Source: Vigna angularis
Taxonomy: Eukaryota > Streptophyta > Magnoliopsida > Fabales > Fabaceae
Length of the DNA: 64,000 nucleotides
NCBI RefSeq assembly: GCF_016808095.1
Contig: NC_068977.1
Location: 11,158,479 to 11,222,478 of the forward strand
Reading direction: 5' to 3'
A program made the translations under genes and the position numbers. How positions within the stretch are numbered: the first letter of the stretch is position 1; each line of letters starts with the position of its first letter. Below the pieces are notes generated by a model, which had not been told where the DNA came from, ran no database searches, and saw only the letters and a program-made list of their open reading frames with translations. Shown in pieces: positions 33,699 through 44,634 of the stretch.

Positions 33699-34097
33699 CT
33701 ACTCAGGGATAGACAGCAGCACCGGCCGCCACGCTCTTCTCAACAATCGGCGCCGGAAAGATACCGGCACCACAGCGGCGCTACCGCGGAGGAGTCTACA
33801 GCCAGTCCGGGATCGGAAACCGATGCCGGCGGAGACAGACGGCAGCAAGCTGCCTAGCTCTTGGCGTTTTGTGATCGGCGGCGGCGGGGACGGCGAGGAG
33901 AGGAGAAAATCCTTTAGCCTGGAGCGGACCCTGACGTGGCTGTCGGCGGATTCTGGCGGGTCGTGGAGGAGGAGCATGCGGAGAGTCTTGCGACGGCGGC
34001 GGCCGTGGACGGGGCTGGCAGTGGGGCTGTAGGTGGCGGTGGTGGTGGTGCAGTGGCTGGCGAGGAGCTTCAAACTGTGGTGAAGTGTGGTAGGCAT
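33699..34097 (-). CDS. Candidate single-exon gene, 132 aa, unknown function
   Basis: This GC-rich open frame stands in very AT-rich DNA and is not inside a recognisable transposon, unlike the other GC islands here. The N-terminus (MPTTLHHSLKLLASHCTTTT) is rich in Ser/Thr and basic residues with few acids, like an organelle transit peptide. A basic stretch follows (HGRRRRKTLRMLLLHDPPES), then a Pro/Ser-rich linker and an Arg-rich tail. Upstream on the minus strand the leader is CT-rich (CTTCTCTCACTCTAGC), a frequent feature of plant 5' UTRs. I do not recognise a family. A plus-strand frame (33691-34032) overlaps almost completely, and both could be side effects of GC content. A foldback MITE lies about 105 bp upstream of the start. 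Confidence 0.4.
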   Translation of the reverse strand: MPTTLHHSLKLLASHCTTTTATYSPTASPVHGRRRRKTLRMLLLHDPPESADSHVRVRSRLKDFLLSSPSPPPPITKRQELGSLLPSVSAGIGFRSRTGCRLLRGSAAVVPVSFRRRLLRRAWRPVLLSIPE

Positions 34098-34201
34098 TTG
34101 GATTAGATGGGATTTAGGGAGAGTAAGAGATGCTAGAGTGAGAGAAGTTTCATTTTGATTTTAAGAAAAAACAAGGAACCATCAATTATAATAAATATTT
34201 A

Positions 34202-34604
34202 GGTTTAATCCTTTTCGACATCCCTATTTATGTAGGAATGTCTCAATTGGGTTCTCGTTTTCTAAAGTGTATCAAAATGGTCCCTAATTTTGAAAATTGA
34301 TATCAATTGAGTCCTTTCCTTTAAGTTGGCTGGACAGCGTTAAAAAAATTGATGAGTGGATGCTGAGATGACGAACGAACGCTCGTCCACCAGCGAACGA
34401 ACGCTCGTCCACCAGCGAACGGAGCGTTCGTTCGTCATCTCAGCATCCACTCATCAATTTTTTTAACGCTGTCCAGCCAACTTAATGGAAAGGACTCAAT
34501 TGATATCAATTTTCAAAATTAGGGACCATTTTGATACACTTTAAAAAACGAGGACCCAATTGAGACATTCGTACATAAATAGGGATGTCGAAAAGGATTA
34601 AACC
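34202..34604. mobile_element. Mutator-like foldback MITE (copy 1)
   Basis: It begins GGTTTAATCCTTTTCGACAT and ends with the inverse, ATGTCGAAAAGGATTAAACC. Nearly the whole 403 bp folds back on itself, with arms of about 185 bp around a centre of GAACGAACGCTCGTCCACCA repeats. Flanks are AAATATTTA (34193-34201) and TAATATTTA (34605-34613), 8 of 9 identical, fitting the 9-bp duplications of Mutator-like elements. It has no coding capacity. Transcripts across it would form a long hairpin, a possible source of small RNAs (inference). Confidence 0.88.
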
Positions 34605-35319
34605 TAATATTTAAGAAGTTAGTTGGATACTTAAATTAAATAAATGAGTGAAATATTTATTTAAAGAATTTAAATTTATTTTTTTTATTTGTTCATTGTA
34701 CTTTTTATAAGATAATTTAAATATTTATCGTGTTTTATGATGTTAATGTTTTTTTGGTGCTTTGAACAAATTTTCAGGTAATTTAGAGTTAGTTTGAATA
34801 TACAATGTTGATGTTTCTTTGGTGCTTTGAACAAATTTTCAAGTAATTTGAAGTTAGTTTGAATATACGCTTAATTTTACTTTAAGTTTGGATATATACG
34901 ATGTAAAAATAACAAGCAAGTTCAAGAATATCAACAACTTTAACTAATTTATAGCCCATAAAAAAAAAGTTCATCAAAAACCTAAAATAAAATTGATCTT
35001 CTTCGTCCCCGGAGTAAAGTGTTGCTACCACGGAGGGATAAAAGAGAACGCGCTTATGCTTGAAAGAGTACTCATATATGAAATCAATAGGTCAAAATGA
35101 AAGAAAATCATACTTAAAGTACTTATTAAACATACATTTGTTTGAAATGAAAAAAAAGATTAAATGTGTTGGTCGCCAAAAGCTTCGTCCAAGAAGGGTT
35201 TAAGTTTGAGTAGAGAAAAATGTTTCACGTAAAGATAAAGTGAATAAATTTTCACCCTCCCACCCAAAGTTTTAATGAATTCACTAACATATAACGTTTG
35301 AAAAAGTGGTATTCCAATG
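34605..35319. other. AT-rich flank with a short direct duplication
   Basis: TTTGGTGCTTTGAACAAATT followed by TTCA-GTAATTT is present twice (about 34752 and 34815), a 60-70-bp direct repeat. Otherwise nothing was recognised. Confidence 0.5.
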
Positions 35320-35587
35320 TCTTATAGGTCTTTAACGTCTGAAACTAGGACATTCAACGTTATACGTGATACATTTTCACCTTCACGCCTAACATTTTCA
35401 TTACATTTTCTCAATATGACGTTGTAATTCTCAATTTTTGACGTCTAATGACCATATGTCGTCGAAAAATATAAATTCTGACGTTATAATTCAACATTTA
35501 TTTACAAAAAACTCCACCAGACATGTTTTTATATTTGACTTTTTTTCGTATTATAAAGATGTCAATGCCTTTTTTTGTACTAATGAG
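35320..35587. mobile_element. Decayed CACTA end, ACGTC-type
   Basis: Repeated AACGTCTGA, TGACGTTATAATT and TTTTGACGTC motifs resemble the subterminal repeats of the element at 1124-2054. The segment ends TTTTTTGTACTAATG, close to the TTTTTGTACTAGTG terminus of that element. No left end was identified. It is probably one remaining end of an older family member. Confidence 0.5.
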
Positions 35588-35829
35588 TGAAAGATTGAGA
35601 TTTCATTTTTCAAAATTTATTCAAATAATCATCTATACTTTCATTATTAAGTATTTTTACATTCATGAAATCCACTAAACTCACTTGGGTTTCTCTTTTA
35701 AAGAACTATTCATGAAAATTCCTCTCTAATTGAACCCAATTATGTATTGAATTAGGAAGTAATGTTATAAATAAAGTGAAAGCAGTTTTTGTTAAAGAAT
35801 TAGGAAATTATTTCATTTTCAAATTTCTG
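35588..35829. other. Short AT-rich spacer
   Basis: Nothing recognised. Confidence 0.4.
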
Positions 35830-36750
35830 ACTTAAGGATAAATCACCACACTCAATTTGATACCTTGCAATTCTTCTATCTCTATAACAAATGTAGAGAA
35901 CTTGGGTATTTTGTAACCTCTAGGAAGTTTAGTTTCAAATGCAAAGCCTAGAAATGGAGATACAAAGTAAGGTTTGATTAGAGAGTCCAATCTCCATGTC
36001 TTGATTAGGCATCTAAATCCCATAATTAATTTGGACATTATTTAGGCTATGATTATATAAAAAACCATCTCTCATATAATCCACATTCCTTCTTATGTTT
36101 TGTCTCATATGTAAGAAATGGTCAACATTTTTACTCTTATAAGAATTTGGACATTTCTCATTACCTTTGGATTTAAATTAAAATTGCCTATGTTGTTTTA
36201 TACTCCATAGTTAGCATTATTATTGTTCACTTGAGGAATCTCAACATTTTCCACTTGAGAGATCAACAAAGCATCTCATGTTCAAGCCATTTCACTTGAT
36301 AACACATTCACCATTTCGTAATATACTATGATTAATTTGTTGTCTTATAACATCTAAAGATGTGTTCAATAGTCTTGTTTCTATAGTTTCAGGCTCTACA
36401 CTATTTCTTCCTATAAATCGATCTTTATTGTTTATTTGATTAAAACTTGGTGAGGTGGTCATTCCCCATGGAAATTTCTCATTTGAGATTCTCGATGATC
36501 CTATACCATTAAAATTACCCCACCATGCAACACATGCTTTGCTCTTGAACTCAAACTTGGTCCAACATATGTTGTAATAGGGTTACTCATGATTTGCATT
36601 AAAGAAACATTTTGATCAACCATTTGACTACTAATAACTCCTATGGTTTCTCCTACTTGACTAACATTAGTGAAAGGAGGGACATAAACCCATTGTTTGT
36701 TGAAGTTGTTATGCTTTGTATATTTTGAGACATGAATATTTTTCACTCCT
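35830..36750 (-). pseudogene. Ty3-gypsy gag remnant
   Basis: On the minus strand short frames read VYVPPFTNVSQVGETIG (about 36690) and, further on, FAFETKLPRGYKIPKFSTF (about 35900). The latter resembles the LP-GYK-P-F-KF block at the start of the conserved gag region of plant gypsy elements. Stops and frameshifts separate the pieces, no zinc knuckle follows, and the frame is lost before 35830. The assignment rests on one motif and overall order, so it is tentative. Confidence 0.45.
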
Positions 36751-37303
36751 TAATTTCATATATTGTTTAACACTTTTCTCATAATTAACCCTTTGGGAAT
36801 GAAAATCAAATAGAAATATTTTCCACTAGGCATGTCAATTTGTTTCTCCAGGATTTTAGTTCACAACATATAAAAGAAAAGAAAAATTAGATAAAATGAA
36901 GTATCTACCTTACAATACTCACGTTGTGCCAGGTGTACCATTATTTCCACATTTTGTAATAAGTAACTCCATTTTGAATCAACTTTAATCCTTGCCTCAA
37001 TTATACTTGACATTTTTTTGCCTCAATTATGTTTCTCTAGATGTCTTAATAGTACTTTTTTTTATCCTCTTCCAAAATCTTAAGCATTTCGATATATTTT
37101 TCTTCACCATTTTACTCCCTTCAACGTCTTTGTGCTTTTGTTCCTTCCATTGGATTTATTTCTCTATGCCTACATAACATTGATAGATTTAATGAAGAAA
37201 AGTTTTTAGCCTAAATTAATGTTAGTGAGTTCAGACACTAGAATCAATGATTTATTTATCTTTAAACTAATGAAATTATGGAAATTAATATATATATTCA
37301 AGT
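36751..37303. other. Unassigned AT-rich DNA
   Basis: No supported feature. Possibly further gypsy remnant continuing from the gag piece. Confidence 0.35.
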
Positions 37304-38889
37304 TGTAAGACCCATGAAAAATATTTACCTTAATAGTAACAATTTTATTACTAGATTTCTTTGTGAATGGAAAATATAATAAGTTTATGTAAAAAATAAA
37401 ATGTGGAAAGCTAAATAAGAAATTTTGCTAGCTTAATTGGTAGAAAATTTTGGTGATTTTAAGAACATGGGTTTAAACTCTCTTCTACCTTTTTCTAAAA
37501 AAATAAAAAAAAATAATAAATATTGATAGTGGATAAAGCACTCAGATTTTAAGACATTATTGAGGAATCCAATATGTCAAGTGGTGATTAAAATATTAAT
37601 ATAATAAAATAATATTAAAATAATAAATAATATTAAAATAATAAATAATATTAAAAAATTGGTGAATAGTAAACTTTTTGGACTATAAATAACCATGAGA
37701 GGGGAGACTATTCTGCACAAAGAGAGGAAGAATCAAGTGAGAAAGCTTGAGAAATAGAGAAGAAAGAGTTAGGAAGAAATTTTTAGTTGCAAGAAGAGTA
37801 GAGGTTCTGGAGGGTTTTCGGGGAAACAAATTCTGAGCAAGAGATTAAGTCTGGAATAGAGGTAGGGGAGCTAACCTTTTTAAGCTTTTATATTATGATT
37901 TAGTATTGTTTTATTTCTATTCATGTCTTGAAATTCTGTGTGAATACTGTTAATGAAAAACATAGGTGCTTGTTATATATCTATCTATATTGAATTTCTG
38001 TGTTAATATTATATGTTGTTATTTTGAATCTGTAAATTAGAAATTTGTTAAAACTAGTTGAGGAACACTTTGGCTAAGGAAAGACTTGGTACTTAAGTTG
38101 TCCATTGTGACACACCTCTCTTTTCTGGAAGTCTACTCAACATGTTTTTAACTTAAATCTTGTTGAACAGATTATGTACTGTTAAATTATTGTGCAATAT
38201 ATCTTGTTAGAATGAAAATTTCTGATGAATTCATATTATTGTGGTAGATATGGAATTATGAATTATAATTGTGATGGTAGGATAGAGGAATCTTAAAAAC
38301 CGGAGTTGGTACATTCCTGATCATAGAGCAGCCCTGGTCAAATCCATTGTGACTAGTCATATGTATTGGCGTTTATGGTGAGTTTGATTCGTTAAACATT
38401 TGATTCTTCTCCAATGACCATTTATGGTGATATTTTAGTATTGTTAATTTATTTTGTAATATATTCATTTTGTATGATTTCTGTGATGATTGTATTTTAT
38501 TATATTGGATTTGAATTTATGCATCTGAACATGATATGAGTATTATGGGGAGATTTTGTAATGGTATAATATGAGTTGAGGAATATGAGCATGGTGTGAG
38601 TCTCGTGGAGAGATTCTGTAATGATATGGTATTTGTGTATATGTTGATGTTGATGGTCCTGTTGTTGGAGGTTATCCTGATACTCTAATAATCATCCAAT
38701 CTCAAGTAGAGAAGGATGAATTATGTGGTGAGAGGGGCAGGAGGTCCTGGTCTAAGTGCCGGTTTTGGACATAGTGTTGAGGACTAACCTTGTGGATGGT
38801 ATGGAGTATTTTGGAAGTGTATTTGTAAGAAGAAGTAGAAGTCATCACAAGTGTATAACCTCCCGTGACCGCTCATCAACATATCATCG

Positions 38890-39064
38890 GAATGAGTGTC
38901 TATTGGGTATTGTGGAATGAGTGTCTATTGGGTATTGTGGAATGAGTGTCCATTGGGTATTGTGGAATGAGTGTCCATTGGGTATTGTGGAACGAGTGTC
39001 TATTGAGTATTGTGGAACAAGTGTCTATTAAGTATTGTGGGACGAATGTCGATTAGTAATTGTG
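38890..39064 (+). repeat. 25-bp minisatellite, about 7 units
   Basis: The units are GGAATGAGTGTCTATTGGGT followed by ATTGT. The first four are nearly identical and later units drift (GGAACGAGTGTC, GGGACGAATGTC). It is specific to this LTR copy. Confidence 0.95.
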
Positions 39065-39363
39065 GTATTGTGGGATGAGTATCTATGATGCGATTGTTGT
39101 ATGATGGTATGAGGGTGTCTGACATAATTATTATATGATGTTTGTTGGAGTGTATCAAAGTAATTATGCATGCTTTATAAATGATTGGTTGCATGTTAGG
39201 TCACCCTACTTGTTTGTGTTTGTGTATGTGCGATGATCGTATAATTCGTTATACGGGAGCAGATGGAGGAATGTCGTCTGGTCCAGTGCCAATGAAGAAA
39301 GAGATAGAATAATAAATTAAAAGAGTTCGAGTTATTTTTATGAGTTTGTAGTTAAAATCTGAG

Positions 39364-39367
<4 letters not shown>

Positions 39368-39409
<42 letters not shown>
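39368..39409. repeat. (AT)n microsatellite
   Basis: An uninterrupted TA run of about 42 bp near the end of the solo LTR. Confidence 0.97.
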
Positions 39410-39412
<3 letters not shown>

Positions 39413-39450
39413 AACTATGAATTTTCAAATGTAAGATTACGGATGTTACA

Positions 39451-39731
39451 CAAATCATAAATGATTAGCAAATAAAGTATAATTAATCATATCTCTAAAA
39501 TCAACCGTTAAAATTTTCATGATGAAAAGGAAGACATTGAAATAAATACGAAGAAAAAATTACTTATGATACGAAAGAAAAAAATTCATTATAATTAAGA
39601 ATATATATTATTTAAATAAAAGTAATAACTATATATATAGTAACAAAACATAATAACAATATGATAATAATAATCTAAACAGAAAAGCAAACATAATAAC
39701 TTATTGTATGTATCATATATAAATATATAAA

Positions 39732-39736
<5 letters not shown>
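39451..39736. other. AT-rich spacer
   Basis: Nothing recognised beyond A/T-rich sequence leading into the next microsatellite. Confidence 0.5.

Positions 39737-39816
<80 letters not shown>
39737..39816. repeat. (AT)n microsatellite, ~80 bp
   Basis: A long uninterrupted TA run. Confidence 0.97.
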
Positions 39817-39817
<1 letters not shown>

Positions 39818-40104
39818 CATCTATAACATTTGATTACATTTTATTTTTATAACCTAAAAAATAAAAGAGATTGAAAAGAAGGGTAGGAAAATTTAATTGA
39901 GTTTGAACCTGGAGACTATCTTGATATGTTCACTTCCAATGCAAAAACTTTGTCAATTATGCTATGGTGGAGCTTCTACATCATTGTCGGTTGTTTCTTC
40001 TCTTTTAATTGTACAATTAATTTGTCAATTTAATGTTGCTTTCATGCTTAGAGTGGGCGAAGAATTATTTAGCGGAAATGAAATGAAAGAAACTTATTTA
40101 AAGC

Positions 40105-40223
40105 TGTTGGAAGTCCCACATCGACTAGAGATAAGGTCAATTATTAGTTTATAAGTGGATGCAAATCTCACCCTACAAGCCGGTTTTGTGGGGTTGAGTT
40201 AGGCTTAAAATCCACTACTAACA
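40105..40223 (+). mobile_element. 119-bp TRIM-like solo LTR
   Basis: The unit runs from TGTTGGAAGTCCCACATCG to TCCACTACTAACA and is flanked by exact 5-bp duplications AAAGC (40100-40104 and 40224-40228). The interior has AAGCCGGTTTTGTGGGGTTG and AGTTAGGCTTAAAATCC, known to me as hallmarks of very short LTRs of terminal-repeat retrotransposons in miniature (Katydid-like group) in plants. The family name is from memory. The open frame that overlaps it is accidental. Confidence 0.88.
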
Positions 40224-42728
40224 AAAGCCATATACTACACTTTTTTTTTTAATTCATAACATATACTTAGAAAGATTGAGTGCATGTGAATATTTTTTTT
40301 AAACATGATTGTTAATTTCATATTGGAAGTCACCTTATAGAAATTCAAATCTTAAACTAGGTAACTAACAAAAAAAATATTATGAGTTTGTTTTTACAAA
40401 AAAAATATTATGAGTTTGTTTATGAAAGTCAAAGCATATATATGTAATAAGGAAACAAATATTAACTATTTTTAGAAATATTTATATATAGCAGCAAGGT
40501 TTGAGTGCACTCAAAATTTATTGACGTTGTTGTTTTAATAGACTATGGAAATATGAAGATAGAAATAAGTAATTATGAAAATTAAGAAAAACATTTATGT
40601 GTTTGAATTTAATATAAAAACTTAGCAAGTAATGAAAGAATTATAATTGTTTAGTTGACACGTTTTTCAGATAACAAAAATATTACATAATCATAATCTG
40701 AAATAAAATAGGGGAATGAAAAAAGAAGCAAATGTGTTTATATTTTATATTTATTGGATTATATGTTTTCATAGGCAAATAATTGTTATTTCCTTGGTAA
40801 ATTTCTACTTTGTTATTTTTGTGTACAGTGCTTTCACTGCTGCATTTATGATTTATGTTACTATTTAAATTTATATTATCTTTAAAGTAAATGTTCTCTA
40901 TGTTCAATCTCATTCATCTTTGTTCAAATCACTTCTAAAACATTCAGTTAGAGTACATACTTTCTTCAATCATTTCTCTTACCGTAATTTTCGTTTTATA
41001 TTTTAGAACTTTTACATTCTATACATGAATTTGCACTCATTTTGTAAAAATAAGTTTAAAAATAGTATTATATGAATTAAATTGGTTTATTACTTTACTT
41101 ACATTTGATTTATCTCTTTAATTCCATTCAAATTAAAAATACTTTTAATGTTTCTAAATAACATAAAAAGAATCTGTACATATATAGAAGTTTACTTTTT
41201 AAATTTTTTACTTATATTAAAATTTCATCGAAAATGAATTAGTACACTTAATGAGACTTTTTGTCAACACATACTACCTAGTTGTTGTGAAATAGTAATA
41301 TTAATGTCTATAGACTATAATTATAACACAAATGTTATTATATCAAAATTACAAAATATTACAACTCTTTTTATTTCAAAGTATAATAATCTAAATGCCC
41401 GAATTTAACCCACCCTCTCACGGACCATTTATGCTGTCTTGGTATAGTTCCATTTATGATTTAATAGTTTTATTTATAAACATGATTAGGAAAAAAAAGG
41501 AGTTTATCTTCTTCTTGTTGTTGAAAATATACATTAAGTTTGAAATAAAATTGTTTTGATAATGATATTTGAAAATATATAAACTTTTTTTAAGTTTTAT
41601 TGCAAGTGTTTGAAAGTATTTCAGATAAAGTACACAAGGTTTTCAGTTTAGTATATAACTTATATTAAAATTAATTAAAACAAAAGTTGTTCCACAAATA
41701 AAAACATGTGTAAAAGATTTTATGATTTTGTTAATCTATTGTGTAAAAATTCAATCGAACTAAACGTGATACTTTTCATGAGGGAATAATTGATTATCTA
41801 TTATCAATTAAAAGAGAGAGTAAAATTATGTGTTTTCAAATATTCTAAAAAATTAATCAATTAGATTTTTTTTACAATCGAATTAGACAAAAAAAGTAAT
41901 TGTTTTCAAAATTTTAGTGATAATAATTGATTACTAACTTTATCTAATTGATTAAATAAGGCTAAATCAATTTTCAATCAGTATTTTCTAAACTCTTTAA
42001 ATAGAAAATTTCATTCATTTTTGTTACACATCTAATACTATTATGAAAAGAAAATTCATTGAGATCATTTGTGTTTTTTTTAATAGTCAAAAAGGTTTGA
42101 AAATTCAAAAGGTTGTATTGTGCTGTTAAAATTTCTAGTATGAAAATTCTAGTACATTCTTTCCTTTTCAGAGTTGCAAGGGCATTTTTAGTGTATATCT
42201 TGTGTGATCAAGAGTTGATTGGGTTAGAACGTTGGTGTGTTCCAAGGGTAGAACATGTCCTCTTTAAGTGCATTATAGAGTTAATATTATAATGTATGTT
42301 GTCTGGCTTATAGTGAATGCTAGTACAAACAATATTCACAGTGGATTATGATTATTGTTATGTTGAATGAAGCTATATGTATGATCATTTGTAAATTAAA
42401 CCAATATATACTTTTTTGTGCAATCTATCTCATCCTTTATCTCTTTTATCTTGTTGTTTATCAATTTTTTTTATCACCTTTTTGATTCCCAAATTAATTG
42501 AGATAAATTTTTCGATTTCATAGAACTAGAAAAGAGTAAATCTCCTTCAAAAAGTTTTGAAAACCCACACAATCCTCCTTAATTAGCGTAGTAAAACCTT
42601 GTATTCTTTTCTAACTATTATGGTTTAGAATTACATTCTATTATGGCTAAATAGTTTTAATCGATCTTAAATTCTTAAGTTTGTACAACACTTTATCATA
42701 GTTTTTTATTGATTGCATACTTGTACGG
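40224..42728. other. AT-rich intergenic DNA
   Basis: A 28-bp direct duplication (AAAAATATTATGAGTTTGTT twice, 40372-40425) is the only clear structure. No gene was supported. Around 41780-42060 ATTGATTA-like motifs recur, loosely like decayed retroelement LTR sequence. Confidence 0.4.
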
Positions 42729-43082
42729 TTGTCAGAGTAGAAGTCTTCAATAGAAACATTAATGTTATGTAATTCTCTCCAGGCCTTTATCCAACGTGTG
42801 CTTTGGTTCTGATTTATACATTATATATTTCTGACTGCATAGTGAATAAGGACAAAACATACAAGTAAAATAGCATTTTACAGTGCATGCATTAATGGAC
42901 ATTTAATGTTTTTGAATGTTTATATACGTTAAACATTAATGGGCTTGTCAGAGTAAAAGTCTTCAATAGAAACATTCCTACAATGTTATGTAATTCTATC
43001 AAGGCTTTTATCCAACGTGTGCTTTAGTTCTGATTTTCCATTGTATATTTTTGACTTGTAGAGTGAACGATGACAAAGCATA

Positions 43083-44405
43083 CACTAGTAAATAAACAAC
43101 TTTTTAACTCGCACATTATACTTCGTTTAGAAAAAAACGAAGTATATAAAAAAGCGGTGGCAATTTCGTAATTCTGGCGACACTATATGCCTCGGTTCAA
43201 TTTGAACTGATGCTTAAAGGGGTATACTGCCTCGGTTCTTTGACCAACGAGGCAAGAAACCCTATTGAATGAGACTTTTCACTTGACAACTTTTTTAAAA
43301 TAGGTCTACTGTCTCAGTTCTCTGACCAACTGAGGCAAAAAACTTTGACAACTTTTTCAAAATAGCCCTACTGACTCGGTTCTCTAACTAACCGAGCAAA
43401 AAAACCCTGACAGCTTCTACAAAATATGTCTACTGCCTCGGTTCTCTAACCAACCGAGGCAGTATGTCCTGCTAGAAACTGATTATGAACGTTTCAAATG
43501 CATTTTGTCAACCTTTACTACCTCGGTTCCATTTTAACCAATGTCATAGGCCCTTTATGTCTCAGTTTAAGCGCGAACCAAGGCCTATAGTTAGTAGATA
43601 TTTTCAAATTTTTCATTTACAATTTTATTTTGAATTTTTTCTAGAAGGTTTACGCATCGGTTGTTTTTATAATTGAGGTAATAGTCTCTTCGATAGTTAA
43701 ATTCTTGAAGTGTAAACACAACAAACACAATTTTGGTCTTTCTTCTTCTTCTTCTTCCGCCAGAGAACACAAACTGCTGCTTCCAATCCCGCTTGAACAG
43801 TTTGCTTCTCTGCCGCCGCTGCCTCCACTACTGGTCGTCGCTGCTGCCTCCACCACTGGTCGTTGCCATTGCCTCCACCACTGGCTGTCGTCTCCTCTAC
43901 TTCATCCTCATCAGCATCGCCGCCTTCATCCTCCTAGTCCTCTTCCTTGTCTTCCTCATATGGATCATCCTCTACCCCACCAAGCCCCGCTTCACTCTCT
44001 CTTCCCCATCCCCAACACTCTCTCTTACCATGCAGGTCACCCTATCCGCCCACAATCCTAACTCTCGCGTCGATGTCTACTAACACGCATTCCACCTCCA
44101 CGCTTCCTATCGTAGCCAACAGATCTCCCTCCCCACCGCTGTCCCCAATACCTACTAGGGCCACTACGACTTCACCGTCTGGTCGTCCTTTTTTCTAAAT
44201 AGGCAAAAGTCCCAATTTGTTTTTGAAAAAAAATCATCTATTGCCTCGGTTCGAATCCAACCGAGGTAAAAGACCCCCACATACTGTCTCGGTTCAGAAC
44301 CGAGGCAAAAAGGCTACCCCTTTACTGCACTGTATATACCTCGGTTCATGAACCACTGCGTATAGACGAAAATTATCGGTGTCGTTTCCCTTTACTGCAC
44401 TAGTG
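43083..44405 (+). mobile_element. CACTA element C, with captured NHL gene fragment
   Basis: Left end CACTAGTAAATAAACAAC, right end TTTACTGCACTAGTG, and 3-bp duplication ATA (43080-43082 and 44406-44408). The insertion is confirmed by the uninterrupted copy of the target in the adjacent tandem unit. Subterminal CCTCGGTTC and AACCGAGGC repeats match elements B and D. The right terminus inverted (CACTAGTGCAGTAAAGG) is close to the left terminus of element D (CACTAGTGCAGTTAAAGG). There is no transposase. The GC-rich centre carries a decayed host-gene fragment. Confidence 0.95.
43895..44197 (+). pseudogene. Captured NDR1/HIN1-like (LEA_2) gene fragment
   Basis: In one frame the sequence reads a hydrophobic segment (LYFILISIAAFILLVLF, then LVFLIWIILYPTKPRFTL) followed by MQVTLSAHNPNSRVDVY, a stop, HAFHLHASYRSQQISLPT, then a further stop and GHYDFTVWSSFF. 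This is the architecture of NDR1/HIN1-like membrane proteins: one N-terminal transmembrane helix, the RPTKPRF-type motif, then the LEA_2 region with NPN, YASYRSQQI and TVWSPF motifs. The usual 10-15 residues between the PRF motif and VTLS are shortened. There is no good start, and stops interrupt it. Upstream low-complexity Ser/Pro/Leu frames cover the same GC-rich tract in other frames and are not genes. It is read as an acquired fragment of a plant defence-related family, no longer coding. Confidence 0.8.
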
Positions 44406-44634
44406 ATACAAGAAAATAACACTTCATAATACATGCATTAATGGACATTTAATGTTTTTGAATGTTTATATACATTAAGTATTATTTGTTGTTCAAAATC
44501 ATTTTGTCATAGGTCATGTCAATAATAAATGCATTTGGTTTAGTACAATGTTCAAATATTGAAAGACGATGTAGGGTGTTAGATACATGTTAATGAAAGA
44601 ATTCTTGAAGTATAATATTAGGCATACTTTTCAT

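Larger units (their letters stand above)
37304..39450 (+). mobile_element. Large solo LTR (copy 2), same family as 4636-6508
   Basis: It starts TGTAAGACCCATG and ends GATTACGGATGTTACA, so the TG and CA ends are intact. Flanking pentamers CAAGT (37299-37303) and CAAAT (39451-39455) agree at four of five bases, a decayed target duplication. Homology to copy 1 runs through the whole length with local gaps. It contains a 25-bp minisatellite and a 42-bp (AT)n run not found in copy 1. No frames, primer-binding site or internal LTR pair were seen, so a solo LTR of about 2.1 kb is preferred. Confidence 0.78.
42729..44480 (+). repeat. 216-bp tandem duplication, second unit split by a CACTA element
   Basis: Unit 1 (42729-42944) contains GTCAGAGTAGAAGTCTTCAA, TTATCCAACGTGTGCTTTGG and GCATTAATGGACATTTAATG. 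Unit 2 starts at 42945 with the same order, breaks at 43082, and resumes after the CACTA element at 44406-44480. Unit 1 supplies the uninterrupted form of the insertion site (AAAACATACAAG, 42854-42865). Confidence 0.93.

Noticed and set aside
33691..34032. Plus-strand 113-residue frame overlapping the candidate gene
   Set aside because: It lies opposite the minus-strand frame, has less gene-like ends, and probably exists only because GC-rich DNA lacks stops. I keep the minus strand as the better candidate.
38890..39064. Regular short repeats that might suggest a CRISPR array
   Set aside because: The 25-bp units are contiguous with no spacers and lie in a plant LTR; it is a minisatellite.
39897..40154. 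85-residue plus-strand frame
   Set aside because: It runs into the TRIM-like solo LTR and has no family resemblance or coding bias.
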